64,000 nt of DNA, from assembly GCA_023014365.1 (NCBI GenBank), contig JAEBUN010000001.1, positions 2,852,001 through 2,916,000 on the forward strand, read 5' to 3'. The notes below the pieces were generated by a model. The model saw only the letters and a program-made list of their open reading frames with translations, made no database searches and was not told the origin of the DNA. Shown piece after piece: positions 12,755-24,451 of the stretch (the first letter of the stretch is position 1; each line of letters opens with the position of its first letter). The DNA comes from Lepiota brunneoincarnata. Taxonomy: Eukaryota > Basidiomycota > Agaricomycetes > Agaricales > Agaricaceae. A program made the translations under genes and the position numbers.

Positions 12755-13775
12755 TGTTACGAGCAAATGTAGCGGTACGACCTAATCGCTGCTCGAAATT
12801 CTAGTTAACTCGTGCGTTTTCTGTTTTTGAATAATACAAGCCGAGGAAATGATACACTGAGACACCACATAATGGGTGAGAGAGCATACTGTTCGAAACA
12901 CTGTATTCAAGATGGTCAATATGGTATCCTTGAATTTTGAAATTTCCTGAGGGAAAAAGCGGCAGGTAACGTTCGTACAATCCCACGCATAATAGTTCAT
13001 AGTAGCCGGTAGCATGTGCATAGGCGAGGATTGGCACCCAACCGGAAAGGGGGCAAGGGAGAATAGACACGAGAACGATGGAGAATGAGTGAGCGTTTGA
13101 GTATGTACGTGAAACCGAACATGGAACAATCGAACACGGAGAAACTACGACAAATGATCAAAGAACCGGGGGAGCTATCATCGGGTGAGCCCAATCATTA
13201 CGCATAATGAAGGTAGTAGGGTCGGTAGTGAGAGCGCAAGACTGACGTACTATACAACCGAGTAGGATTGAAAGAGAAGAAAAAACCTATCAGGACTGGC
13301 CTCAGGCATAGCGAAAGAGGTAGGTGAATGTGACTCTTGGGATGAGGATGGGGAGAGTGAGCAATGATAAAGGTCAGGAGATTCGGGGGTGGGGAAGGTA
13401 AAATGTGGGTAGCTTGCGGGTAAAAAAAAATGGAAGAATTGCATGAGGGTAAAGGTGAACTAAAAATAGCACGAGGACACAGGCAAAAGGTACGGGTGAC
13501 CTGGAAGAAGATGCATAGGAGCAGGCCTGATGTTAAATGGCTAACGAGTAACGGGAACCAGAGGACAAGGGTGTAATATGGAATAAAACGAGCGTGAGGC
13601 GAAAACAAGAGGACAAGCCATGTCGTACTGTCAAATCAGAAAGGGAAGGCAGACGAGTAAGCGACTCCCAAAAAAACAACGGACGGAGCAAACCTAAAGC
13701 TCAAGGAATGGCGTGGTGAAAGAAAAAATAGAAAAGAGAGGAGCGCGCAGCGGGAATCACAAACCGAAAAACATA
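12755..13775. other. Convergent 3' flanks, no gene seen
   Basis: Lies between the 3' end of the M64 gene (plus) and the 3' end of the CaaX-box gene (minus), so it should hold both 3' UTRs. Open frames on the minus strand are low-complexity (Ser/Pro/His-rich translations of purine-rich DNA) and look like artefacts. Confidence 0.5.
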
Positions 13776-16191
13776 TTACATGATAACACATTTACAACAC
13801 CCAGCACCCCCTTCATCCTGTCCTGGTCTTGCGACATCAGAACCCTCCTTCGGATTAGCAATCACCTGAGCCACATGAAAGACTGTCGTGGGTTCATAAT
13901 GTGCAAATGGTGGGGGCGAGGGCGGAGGCTTGATTGGCGTGCGGATGTTATCAAACGCCACAGATGCCTCAGTCGTGTCACAGGGTTGGTGGCCATCAAC
14001 CTCAGGATCGGGCGTCTGCGGAGATTGAAGTTGTTGGTCCTCCACCGTCCCGGGGGTGTCCTCATCGGAAGCCAGATTGGGTCGGCCGAACTCGTCCATT
14101 TGGATATCTTCGGTTTCACCGTGACCTCGTCGGTACTTCGTCTCGTCGTAACCGAATGTTCCAGGTGCCTATGTGGCAAGCAGGTTTGTAAAATGAGACC
14201 AAGCTTGAGAAGATTGGGGAAACGTACTGGTGCAACAGGCACATTCTCGTGTTTCCTTGGTTGTGGACTCCCATCTGCCTTCTCATACTGGTCATCCAGA
14301 CCCTTTTTCCTCGCCACTACCGGTAGAACGACCTGCGATAGTCGAAAAGTCAGCGCTGTCCGGGGCTTTGGAGGGAAAAGAAATGTACATCATCCCAATT
14401 CCCCTCCTTAGGCTTCGGCTGAGTCCATGAGGGAATCGCATATACCATGTCTTCCCCCTCCCCAGGGCTCGGATAATAGGCAACACTCCCCCTCGTATCC
14501 ACCTCCGACTTCTTCATAGCAGCTAAGGTCTTTGTCTTAGCAGCTTTAGAAGCGCCCGGACCCGTCCGTGATTTCTTAACCGAACTCGACCCAGGGGCGC
14601 CGGGCGAGACGCCTCGTTTCGTTGACAACGGAGCTGAGGATGTCGAGGCTTGTGTTTGACGAGAATTTGTCGAAGATGAAAGGGCGGGAAGGGGAGGTGA
14701 AGGCGTCATTGTCGGGGGTATGTACGAGGGATCGGGCCGTCCTCTTGCTAGGTGCTGTGTGGGTGTAGACACATGGGATTCAGATGACCTTGGTTCAGAG
14801 GGTGCTGGTATCCGACTAGATGAACTATTCTGCCGGGATTTCAGCTGATGGGGCGTGGTCCGTGTTGGTGTAGTACTTCGTACGGCATACATCCCTTGAG
14901 GTGTAGGTTCCGGAACTGTAGTAGCAATGTCACCGGCCGAGTTCGTCATCTGGATTGTGGTTCGAATATCGGTAGTGACCTGATATTGACCCAATATCCG
15001 AGGTCTCGCTGTCCAAGTCCGTTAGCGGGTCCTCGTCCAGCACACGGGCAACCTGATTCGCAAGCTCATCGTCGTCCAAGTACAAGCTTTCCCTCTCCCT
15101 CCCTTTTGTGCCGATCCCAGCGATGCTATCTGCACGTTTTCGGTGCCGCTTGCTGTCCTCCAATGCAACCAGGGCCGCCTTCCGATTTGCAACGGCCTTA
15201 CGTTTATTGTTGATCGCATGCCCATAGTTCGCAATCTCGAGCATCTCCTGCCTGCGACCCACTCTCAGCTCACCAACACCACCATTCCGGGAAACTTCTC
15301 CACGATACCAGTGTTCAAACGGGTGTTCTTCGGAGTCGGTTGATAAGCGGGGCTGCGCATCAAGAGTATCGTGTAATGAGACTCCCGAAGAGGAAGTCAC
15401 AGACCCAGTGGTACTAAATGGCGGCGGTTCATTAATGATTCTCGACGGCTGACTCTGCCCAAGGTTAACTTGGAAAGAGGTGGAGGATGGAAAGTCGTAA
15501 GAACGAAGGTCGGATGGATGGTTGAGATTGGGAGTTTGCAAAGGGGTGGGGACGAAGTTGTGGCTGACGCCATTAACGAGTGGAGCCATGGGTGGAGAAC
15601 CGGCGCTCTGGGTTGTACCAGACGGGCCACGGGAAGCTTTGGGTATCCGGGTTGGTTTCGCATCGATAAGGTGCGGTGAGCGTGAAGGATTTCCAACCTT
15701 TCCTGCGTTGGGCTTGGGGCGGGTGGGACCATTTTTACCCGTTGCGTAGGGTTGCGAATACGTCCTGGGGCGGTGAAAAGAAGTAGCAACAGGTTTTCTG
15801 GCCGACGCGACGCCATTGACACGGGTAGAGGAGTGGGGGGGCACAGGAGTGATCGGGATGTGGTGACTGGTGTTGGTGGTAACTAGGACGCGGCGGTTGA
15901 CTACTACTAGGTTGCTGGTAGCCATTCTGTTGTTTTTGAAGTGAGCTTGTTTCGGTAAATGCGGCGGTGGAGTTGAACGCAGAAAGGGGATCGTCATTGT
16001 TGGATGACATGGAGATGGCAGATATGCGGCGGGCGAGGGTTCTGCTCTCACTCTCGAGTCCTGTGGAGTTGACATTTGGTCCGGTAGACGTAAGAAAAAG
16101 AGAGGATAGCTGGCTCACTTTTCCGCAGAGCCGGCACGACCTCTTCGTCCCATGAAGGACCTGGCATTCTTGCTGATTGTGTGAGAGCCAT
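13776..16191 (-). CDS. Disordered protein ending in a CaaX prenylation box (CVIM)
   Basis: A multi-exon gene. Exon 1 starts at 16191 (MALTQSARMPGPSWDEEVVP) and ends at a GTGAGC donor. The next exon opens KRLESESRTLARRISAIS and becomes Ser/Gln/Pro-rich. A 58-nt intron with donor GTGTCA and acceptor CGCCCCAG (about 15825-15768) moves to the frame TYSQPYATGKNGPTRPKP. Another (GTCACT to CTACAG, near 14985-14920) joins DIGSIS to VPEPTPQGMYAV. Later ones join GNWDD to VVLPVVARKKGLDDQYEKAD and VAP to APGTFGYDETKYRR. All are in phase. The middle has a basic coiled region (AINNKRKAVANRKAAL). The last residues are GGAGCCKCVIM, a canonical CaaX motif with two further Cys just upstream that could be palmitoylated, which predicts prenylation and membrane attachment. 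I do not recognise a catalytic domain. N- and C-terminal blocks look like a conserved fungal protein; the function is unknown. Confidence 0.75.
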
Positions 16192-16913
16192 GTGAAGGGC
16201 TGACGCTACAGAACCAGGCAGGACGGGCGCTTGGCACCAAATGAGGCGTGCCGAGCCGCGTCAAATCCAGAGAATCAGATGAAGAGGGGGGTAAAAGGGG
16301 GGAAGAACGGGGAGAGATGGGCAGAGGTGGTATCTAAGAAAATGGTGGCAAATATTTGGAATGTGTCGTGCGAACTCAACCCTTTTGGGTCTCTATCAGG
16401 TTAGCCTCTCTGCAGGAATATTCTCTACCAGGCTGGCGACCATCCACCCAGGAAAAAGCAATTCGCTCTGCAAAAGAAGTGGTTTACACCTCCTCAATAC
16501 ATCCCAATGCAGCTCATTGGTGAACACGGGTAGATTACGGCAGATGATTTTTTTTTGCTCAAGGCAAGTTGTTGAGTCTTGTAATAAGTAGTTGACCTCC
16601 AGCTTTCCAGCCTGTCCGTCTAGCCCCTATATATCAGTAGTCATTCCGAGAGCGAGTTTAATTGGCATATCAATGGACCCGGGGCCTGTCGTCCACCCAT
16701 TCTCGGAGTGCTTGGGACCCGCTCTGACAGGTTTCGGTAATAAGTCGAACTTGAGTGCCTAAGTGCTTATATGTGCCGTATACGCCCTTGTTCGCTTGCG
16801 ATTTCTCTCGAAAAGATAAGAGACTATGTAGGGGTTCTGCCAAACATACGCAAATACATGCATCAAAAAAAGCAACAGTCGAGAGCTCTTGTGGACATTC
16901 CTTCCCATTCCCA
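16192..16913. promoter_or_regulatory. Divergent promoter region of the CaaX and L1-domain genes
   Basis: About 0.7 kb between two start codons pointing away from each other. It contains pyrimidine-rich and purine-rich tracts but no TATA box at a convincing distance. It may also hold 5' UTR exons. Confidence 0.4.
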
Positions 16914-18580
16914 ATGGCCACCGAGGACTTGATTGACGAGCGGGTGTCTGTGAAACAGGTCAAAAAGGCTGTCGACGCACTTCACACCCACGAGACCAAA
17001 AAGCAACAACAACGAGAAGAAACAGAGCTCCTCATAGGGAAAGAACCAAATATCTGGCTGAATGTCACCGTGAAGCAAGTAGCACCCAAAAACAAAATTA
17101 AACCCATCAAAATGTGCGTGTGCGTCGTGGCTTATTGTTGTTCAAGGGGCTAATGTGCTACGTTAGTCCCATTGTCCATCCTCTCGTCGATCCACGAACG
17201 ACATCTATTTGCCTCATCACCAAAGACCCGCAAAGAGAATATAAAGACCTCCTCGAGAGTCACAACATTAAATTCATCTCCCGTGTTGTCGGTATTGCAA
17301 AGCTCAAAGGCAAATACAGACCCTTCGAAGCCCGTCGTCTCCTGCTCAAAGAAAACGGTCTCTTCCTCGCCGACGACCGAGTGATACCCCTTCTTCCCAA
17401 GCTCCTTGGCTCTAAATGGTTCGAAGCAAAAAAGTACGCATCGCCGTGTAATGTCGCCGTGAATATGGTGATAAAAACCGCTTACACCGCTTTCGCACAG
17501 GCAGCCTATTCCTGTGTGTTTGACGCGGAAGGATATGAAGGGTGAGCTCGAACGAGCCGTCTCCTCAACATACATGAACCAGAATAATGGTACCTGCACG
17601 TAGGTCCCCACCATTTCCCCCCACCCCGCGACCCCTATCGCTCGTTATGCCGACCATCAACTCATTGCCTCTCCATAACCCCCCACACCCGACCGTATCC
17701 CCCTCGACCATAATTAAAACGAATATGAACACGCCAATGACACAGATCTATCAAAGTTGGTGTTCTATCACACAAACCTTCCCAGATCGTGGCAAACATC
17801 CAGAAAGCTATTCCAACAATCGTCAGCCATATTCCTGGGGGCTGGGATAACATCCAGAGCTTCTTTATCAAAACAAACACAAGCACAAGCTTGCCAATCT
17901 GGAGCTGCAATCTCGGTGCTGATGAAGGAGGGCGGTGGAACGGCCTGGTGAAGGATGAGATAGCCAGCAGTGGTGCCAGCAGCGACGAGGACGAAGCCAA
18001 AGAAGAAGAGCGAGACAAGGAGACAAAGCCGAAAAAGAGGGGGGAGGGCAAGAGCACCAAGGCGAAGAAGAAACGTGCCGCTCTAGATGTGGACGACGAC
18101 GATGAAGGCGGCGGGGATATCGAGGAACATCCGAAGAAGAAAGCCAAATCTGGATCAAAATTAATCACGCCCGCAACCTCATCGAAACTATCCGTTAGGA
18201 CCAAAAATGCGTCATCTCCGTCCAGTGCGAAACTCAAAAAGCCACAATCATCGAGCGCGTCTGTGTCCACGTCCGCCGCGCTGACGGATCAAAACTCCGA
18301 ACGAAAGACTCCGAAAGACGGGGCCTCGTCCGTTGTTGTCGCAAAGATTCCGGCAAAAAACAGGGAAGATGTCAAAGTCAAGAAATCGCATATGAGCGGA
18401 TCGATAACGTCCGGAAAGACGGATCAGAAATCTGAAGGGTCGACGTTGAGCAGGGAGGAGATGAAAAAAAAGCGTGCTGGAGCGTCTGTGCTTGAGAGGA
18501 AAAAGAAGCTAATTCTTTCTAGGGAAAGAACAAAGGGTGCTAAGGCGAAGATACTGGGCAAAAAGGTGTTGCAAGCTTGA
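16914..18580 (+). CDS. Ribosomal L1-domain nucleolar protein (RSL1D1/Utp30/Cic1 type)
   Basis: Four exons (16914-17113, 17167-17433, 17501-17599, 17746-18580) join in phase to 466 residues. The N-terminal 230 residues form an L1 domain: VSVKQVKKAVDALHTHE, WLNVTVKQVAPKNKIKPIKI, PHPLVDPR-like HPLVDPRTTSICLITKD, RPFEARRLLLKENGLFLADD, LPKLLGSKWFEAKK, then KDMKGELERAVSSTYMNQN and TSIKVGVLSHKPSQIVANI. Each of these spans a splice junction correctly. The C-terminal half is a very basic and acidic disordered tail (KKKRAALDVDDDDEGGG, many KS/KK pairs) with nuclear or nucleolar localisation character. In yeast and animals such proteins act in pre-rRNA processing and 60S or 90S assembly. The start is supported by the conserved domain beginning about 10 residues later. 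Confidence 0.85.
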
Positions 18581-18768
18581 GCCATGTGTTGGGCATGTAT
18601 TGAAACATATCGATTACGTAATAAACATACTGGATCGGGAACCGGCAAACATTTGCAACCGGGTAAACCATTCCGTGCTAGCTGGATATCGATTATTGCC
18701 CACCAACTTTGTTCCCTCTGTGTAATAGCCCAGTCCCCGGTGCAGTTTGAAATTCTTGTCTGTTACGA

Positions 18769-20311
18769 ATGCCTGGCGAACGAGCCTCAAGCAAGCTCTT
18801 CATTCCCCATCCCAACCAACCTACACTCTCCATTGTCGGGATCCTGGAACAACATGCATCTGGGCAAGATACGAAAGGACGAAAACTTGCCCTAGTTCGT
18901 CCATGCTTTCTCTGTTCCACCGCTCTGGCCTTCTCTGATTGGCGGGTCCATTGTGCTCTAGATTCTACACGGAACAATGGGGTCAGTGTAACGCCGTGTC
19001 TGCGACGTGTTGGAGCGCGCTCGTCCAATATTGTCTGGTGAATGAGGGTGCTGACTTGCTTCATCTTGCTTCATATCTCGGGTTCCCGCCGTCGCATCGG
19101 TTGCCACCCGTCCCTTGTGTCCTGCCCCCTGTCCCTTGTTCGTCATTCTAGGCACAAGGATTATCTGTTTCAACGGCGCCTCGCACTACGTCTTCCCCTT
19201 GACTCTTTCCGCTTTGATTTCAGGTACCGTCCAAGCGCCCCATTGCATTCGACATTTAGATTATTAATGGATACGCCTGCCGCCCTACAGGGGCAACCAC
19301 GAAACCGGTGGTACATGGAAACAAGGTGCCCTCGAGGAGGACCTGGAAGATCTCAGGGCTGTCGTTGCGCATCTCAAAACCAATTATGGCTACGAGATCG
19401 AGCTCGTCGTGGGGCACTCCCGAGGTTCTCTGGTGGGGCTCCGATGGATCTCCACGATGGAGGATGGGAGAAAGGTACCTGCTTTTGTCAACATCTCGGG
19501 TCGGTACCGGATGCGGGTAAGTTACCTCGTCACACAATCTTTTGAGCGCAAAAGCCGTTCCTTACCTCCGTTTTTCCTCTTCTCTGCAAATGCGGAATTA
19601 ACCCATCACTCGCCCTTGACCGTGCCCCGCTAATTTTTTCGTGCTCTACTCCTCCTAATAGAAAATACTTGGTAACGATCATTCTATTTGTTTTTTACCA
19701 GATCAGAGGCTGACTATGCGTTCAACACCCTTGGTTTTGGCTCCTGCATTTCCCTTATCCTGGATCTGGCGTCTCTTGGCATTGGTTTCTGGCGGTACCT
19801 CGTGCTTCTCCCGCCTTTATGGGGGAACTTGTATGCAGAAACTCCCGGGGCTAAGCTGTGGAAAGAAAGTTTCGCTCAACGGGGCTATCACAAGTGGCAC
19901 GTCACCGTTGCTCGAAAGCCAGTCGTTGCGAGGGTATATCCCCAGGATGTGGAGACTTTTTGCAACTGGGATACCTCGTTTGTTTGGGATAGGTTCCCCC
20001 ATGACACTGATGTTTTGACGTTGCATGGGCTTGCGGACAAGACTGTGCCTACGTGAGTAACATTTGCGTATCTGTTACCGCCGGGAACGTGCTGACGGTT
20101 GAGGCACAGATACGATGCGTTGATCTATGCAAAGGCACTGGGTAACCGATCTCCGGGGACGCATTCTCTCCATCTCATGGAAGATGCGGATCATAACTTT
20201 ACACAACGTCAGGATGACGTGGTGGATATCATCTTGCAGTGGTGGGATGCTCGACAACGAGGTGAAATAAGGACTGGGATCTGGTTAACGGAGATTAAAG
20301 GAAAACTTTGA
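18769..20311 (+). CDS. Alpha/beta hydrolase, N-terminal part uncertain
   Basis: An alpha/beta-fold serine hydrolase of a fungal family of unknown substrate. The proposed first exon (Met 18769) reads KLFIPHPNQPTLSIVGILEQ and GRKLALV. A later exon reads RHKDYLFQRRLALRLPLDSF and RFDFRGNHET across an intron. Next come YEIELVVGHSRGSLVGLRW with the nucleophile Ser in GHSRGS, FVNISGRYRM, and after an intron GYHKWHVTVARKPVVARVYP, TDVLTLHGLADKTVPTYDAL (acid residue) and LHLMEDADHNF (catalytic His). The triad is complete. What is missing is the oxyanion-hole HG loop that should directly follow LALV: between about 18900 and 19150 I find no exon encoding it in phase. Either a small exon escaped me or the gene is damaged there. 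Confidence 0.65.
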
Positions 20312-21518
20312 GGTAGCGTTTGGCATGATGAATAATGGTTTATATTCGGACGCTTCTAAAATTGTTGCCGAGTCCCGTTGTCAACCAGGCTGTCTGCCAC
20401 TACTCTTGATTGTTTTCTCAGCATCATCGTCCTATGTGCCTAGACTACAATGCTGCCTAGCGAAAAGATGGTTTAGAATGGATGACTAGCTGATTGATTG
20501 ATGACGCTTTGAAAATATGCCCAAAGTGCCCTTCGTCGTCGTCGTCGTGTCGAAGCGCCCATCACAAGCCCCAAAAAGCTTGGGGATGGGTGTGGTTAGC
20601 ATGTACATACATACTCTTGGGGTGAACAGCCTCGTGGCAAGTTGTGAAGGGCTTGTATGTGCAAAGTCCGATCGCGCATGAGACGAAGAAAACCTCATTC
20701 GACCGGCGACCTGGCTACGTCTTAGATGGCCGTTGGATGGAAATGGGTTGTTGCCCTATGATTTGCATCCCTCCATCCTTTCCGGAAGAAAGAAAGAAGA
20801 AGAAAAAAAAACAAACCCCCACACATGTTTTTTGGTGCTTCGAATTTCCACACATATCGTCATCCCACTCTTCTCGTAGGTTATCAGATCAGTTAAGCCG
20901 GAGAAGTGCCTTACTATTACGATATGTTGGACATATGGAACAGCTGTGAGATGTAAAGAACTACAGAGGGGAGAGAGTGCTTAAATAATAAATAATAAAA
21001 AAGATGATCGAGATTAGAAGATAGTGCTACGAGTCGAGTGCAATTAGGAGACAAGGGGAACAGCGGAAAATGATGGCTGTAGTGGAAGGTGAGGGTAAGG
21101 AAAAATTACAGAAACGGCTATTGATACAAGCTACTTGGATGTCGAGTTTGTGCGTGATAGCGGTCCGCATGGTTCGGGTGAATAGCGTCTAGAAGTCCAT
21201 GATAGAAGTCTCGCTGGCTCTCCTCGCTCCTTCGCTCGCTCCATCCTCGCTGCACTCCTTCATTTCCCCCACCCCCATCCCCAACCCCCTCGCTCCAGTG
21301 CTGATTAGGGCTCCCGCACATTATGGTATGTAGTGCGTGCGAGCTTCACATTGTGGTGTGTGTGGTAATGTATGATGCGTTGTGAATGGTTGTGGACCGT
21401 GACACGGACGAGGCCCGCGCGGGCGCGCAGATAGATGATGCAGTGCGTTTGGTGGCTGAGTGCAAGTGCCAGGGTATTTGGATGGGGGGTTAGGTTGGCC
21501 GAGGTAGGGCAGGGGTGG
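20312..21518. other. Gene-poor stretch, 3' UTRs of the flanking genes
   Basis: Holds the 3' flanks of the alpha/beta hydrolase (plus) and of the small gene ending at 21519 (minus). It includes a GTC trinucleotide run near 20532-20546 and A-rich stretches around 20795-20815. No coding signal was recognised. Confidence 0.4.
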
Positions 21519-21623
21519 CTAGAAGAATACAGCACCGGTGGACGATGCACCTCCTTTGACACCGGTTGAGGCACCTTGACTAGAGCCTTTGGTGCCGTTT
21601 CCGCTGTTTGACTGGCTGCTCAT
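21519..21623 (-). CDS. 34-residue Gly/Ser-rich peptide gene
   Basis: An intronless frame of 34 codons starting at 21623. The protein is hydrophilic, Gly/Ser/Thr-rich, with the segments QGASTGVKGGASSTG and a C-terminal AVFF. Codons are strongly biased to C/T-ending forms (GGC, GGT, ACC, GCC, GTC, TTC), as in highly expressed fungal genes. A TATA box lies about 80 nt upstream on the same strand. I do not recognise a family. It has no signal peptide or membrane segment. The composition fits a small stress-type or intrinsically disordered peptide, but that is only an impression. It is too short for ordinary ORF thresholds and could easily be missed. Confidence 0.5.
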   Translation of the reverse strand: MSSQSNSGNGTKGSSQGASTGVKGGASSTGAVFF

Positions 21624-21682
21624 GATGGTGGGCGGTGTGTGTTGGATAGGAGGGTGGGTGCTTTGTCGCTGAGGAGAGTCAT
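21620..21682 (-). promoter_or_regulatory. Upstream ORF overlapping the mini-gene start (ATGA)
   Basis: A 20-codon frame starts at an ATG at 21682 and stops with TGA at 21622-21620. Its stop overlaps the start codon of the 34-codon gene in an ATGA junction. That arrangement can support termination-reinitiation. Its ATG is only about 20 nt from the TATA box, so it may lie upstream of or at the transcription start, in which case it would not be translated. Confidence 0.35.
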
Positions 21683-21700
21683 GGCGAAATACGAGTAGAC

Positions 21701-21706
21701 TTTATA
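21701..21706 (-). promoter_or_regulatory. TATA box of the mini-gene
   Basis: TATAAA in the context CTCTATAAAGTC on the minus strand, 78 nt before the 34-codon start codon. This is a usual distance for a fungal core promoter with a short leader. Confidence 0.5.
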
Positions 21707-24451
21707 GAGATTCCGCAGTGACTGTGTTAGGAATGAAATGACTCGAAAAGGGAAAGGCAAGAGGAAAGGGCCGTAAAGGAGGACTCTCACGAGAGAACTG
21801 TTTGACGGAGAGGACGGCATATCAACGCAGTGGATCTGATAGTGATGCGGCAACGGCTCGACGCCCGAGGAGGGTTTCAACCTCGTTTTCGGAAAATGGA
21901 GTCAGCGATCAATTTCGTCTGACAATGTTTGGCATCCGTGGCCATGTCAAAAAGAGCACCGCAATTACCCGCAATACCAGGTTCCTAACAATCGGGGCTT
22001 ACCACCTCATCTCCCTTCCTCAGGTACCGCCAGAGCACCGCAACACAGCCCATTCAACACCATCATAGGATTTCCAACGGATTTCACCTCCCTCGCTAAC
22101 CCGTCCGCCGTCGCGAACGGAATCACTCCAATCGCTCTCCAACGCTGTCTTGTTTGCTTGTCTAGAGCTCGGGCATTTGCCCATTCCGTGATTTGCTCCA
22201 TGTATTTGCTGCACCGCACCTCGTACAATATACTCAGCTTGAGATTATGCGACGTATCCAGAGATACGATGCAGTGCAGCTCTGTTGATGAGTACATCCA
22301 AATCAGGAACTAATCCATACGACAACGGCGCTGTTGTTCAAATAAAATGCTGTAGGATCGTCATCCAATTTTTTCGAATCGACCAGAGCTGTTGAGCTGG
22401 AACTCGATGGGGGTAGGAGGCCCAATCGCCAACCAGATACTGACACGCATAGTAGACTCGCGCAATCCGAAAGGACCGAAACGTACTACCGGACACAATA
22501 TCTCATCACACCCGGAAATCTTGCATAATCTTTACAAGCAACATAAATAAGAAAGCTGCCGCGGGAGCGTCTGCCCTTGCGCCAGATTCACCACTGGTTC
22601 CGCGATGTTCGACGGTCCTTTTTTTTTTTTTTGTTATGACTCGCGCCAGACTTGAGCTCCTCAGAATCACTCCGAGACCCTATCATCGGACATTCGGCAA
22701 CCACAGTTTGCAATATCCAGTTCCCACCTGCTACGCAAGACCATCTCGTTCGCGATCGGCCTGGCTGGCGCCTCGCATGGAACTTGCGCTGAGAAAGGAA
22801 GTCTGAACTCGTGCATCAAGACTTCTTGCGGGCCACGATACATACAACACCCCATAACCATCGGGTGGTGGACCCTACCTAAACCTTCTTTTGATTCTCC
22901 TACTACCCGATGACAGAGGAACTACGGTGTCATAACCACCAGCACTAAATTGGGAACCCAAGGCTTCTTCATACCGGCCCAAGGCTCAAAGCACATCCAG
23001 AGCGCCAACCCTCGTTTCCTGACATATCCTCGCCTTGTCTTTCCTTGGGTCTTGGCGCTTACCTTTCTGGCCGCAGTACTTGATCACCGCAATCGGCTTC
23101 GAATACCGATCCAGCTCCCTCGCGATCGCAGAAGGCAGCTGATTATCATATCGTATCAGGCTTGATATAGCGTTCCTTGTGTTCGGGTCTTTATTCTCAA
23201 ACCATATTCTCCATTCCCTCTGCATTAAACGTGAGGGAATTTTTGGGCCTGAAAGTTGGAGCCAAGACGATATCAAAACCTGTCAGTCAGTCTACCCCCT
23301 CCCTGTCTACCTGCGCAACACACCGAACATCCCCAGTCGGACGATTACTAACAGGCCGCAGAGGCAAAGGCGAAGGAACGCCTCGATCTGCCCCGTTGCA
23401 GTGGACAGAAACTTTTATGTGGGGACGATTGTCATATGTTGCGACTTTGAGAAGTTTCAGCCCCGGACCGCGCGTGACCAACTAAAAAGGTGTATATGGC
23501 AACCAGCAGTTGTCCTATTCTCAGCTGTGTGAATGACGTACCTCTTTTGAAATATTTTTCTTATGCCATCCAGGGACCCGATGAGAGAACCAACAAAATC
23601 ACCGCGTTGACGTATATGTTGCCGGCGTGCCTGGCCGAACCCATCTGTGGGTCACTCCCAATTTTGTTTACACCAACCGAGCCGTGGAGCCTCCACCATA
23701 AGCATTCTGTGAGGCGCTATCACCAAGACAGGAAGGGTCTTGATCAATCATCAATGCGAGCATGTCTTCCATTCATGTTCAGCCCACAAGTATTCATTTT
23801 TTCTTCCATGGATGGAGCTAGGTGCGGTAGGAAGTGGTGGCTTGGACAAACGGGTATCGTTTCGGCTTTTCCGGACACCCCAAACAAGAAACAGAGCTGC
23901 TGGGACTCGGATAGCTTCTCGTACGACGTCTGGAAATAGATCTCGGAAAAAGTCTGCCGGGGTTCGCCATCCCGCAACTCCCTAGATTATGTATCCTGAA
24001 CTCTAGAGTCATTTCCCCCCCCCCCCCTTTATTCTGGTCCTTCTGACATTATTCGCCTATCCCGGACATACATTGGACCCGCCTGTCCACATGAAGTTTT
24101 CTCCTGCAGACGCCGATCCTGATATCCCGTATTGCCTGAGGATCAGGAGTATGGGAACAAGAAATGATAAATGATACAGGTATGTCACTTCCATTCTCGA
24201 CAGGTATCTTGGATAATTGAATTACCAATCCAATGATAAATGCTTCAAAAACAAATCCCTGATTTTGATTTCTCCTAATTGTCAATTGTGATTCAATGAT
24301 CATACAGGTACCCCAACGACAGGCTACCGAAAGATGGGCAAGAATAGCTATTTCCGCAGTCATTATTGGCTAACAGGGGATCCCTTGTGGAGAATAGATC
24401 AATAATTTGAAAATGTTCCCAGATGGCTACCATTGGCCTGGCGTCAGGCAC
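21707..24451. other. Unresolved region with possible minus-strand exons
   Basis: Two minus-strand frames look protein-like but match nothing I know: 22297-22007 (contains KYMEQITEWANARALDKQTR and RWRAIGVIPFATADGLAREV) and 23276-22986 (contains QREWRIWFENKDPNTRNAIS and RYDNQLPSAIARELDRY). A third fragment at 23481-23287 may belong with them. They could be exons of one degraded or fast-evolving gene, but I could not connect them in phase. A T-run lies at about 22618-22632 and a 13-C run at 24015-24027. Confidence 0.3.

Noticed and set aside
13198..13608. A 136-codon minus-strand frame rich in Phe, Leu, Ser and Pro
   Set aside because: It is the translation of a purine-rich 3' flank; the pseudo-hydrophobic pattern comes from base composition.
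15740..15900. An apparent frameshift at a C7 run in the CaaX-protein gene
   Set aside because: A 58-nt intron (GTGTCA to CCCCAG) joins the two frames in phase, so no indel is needed.
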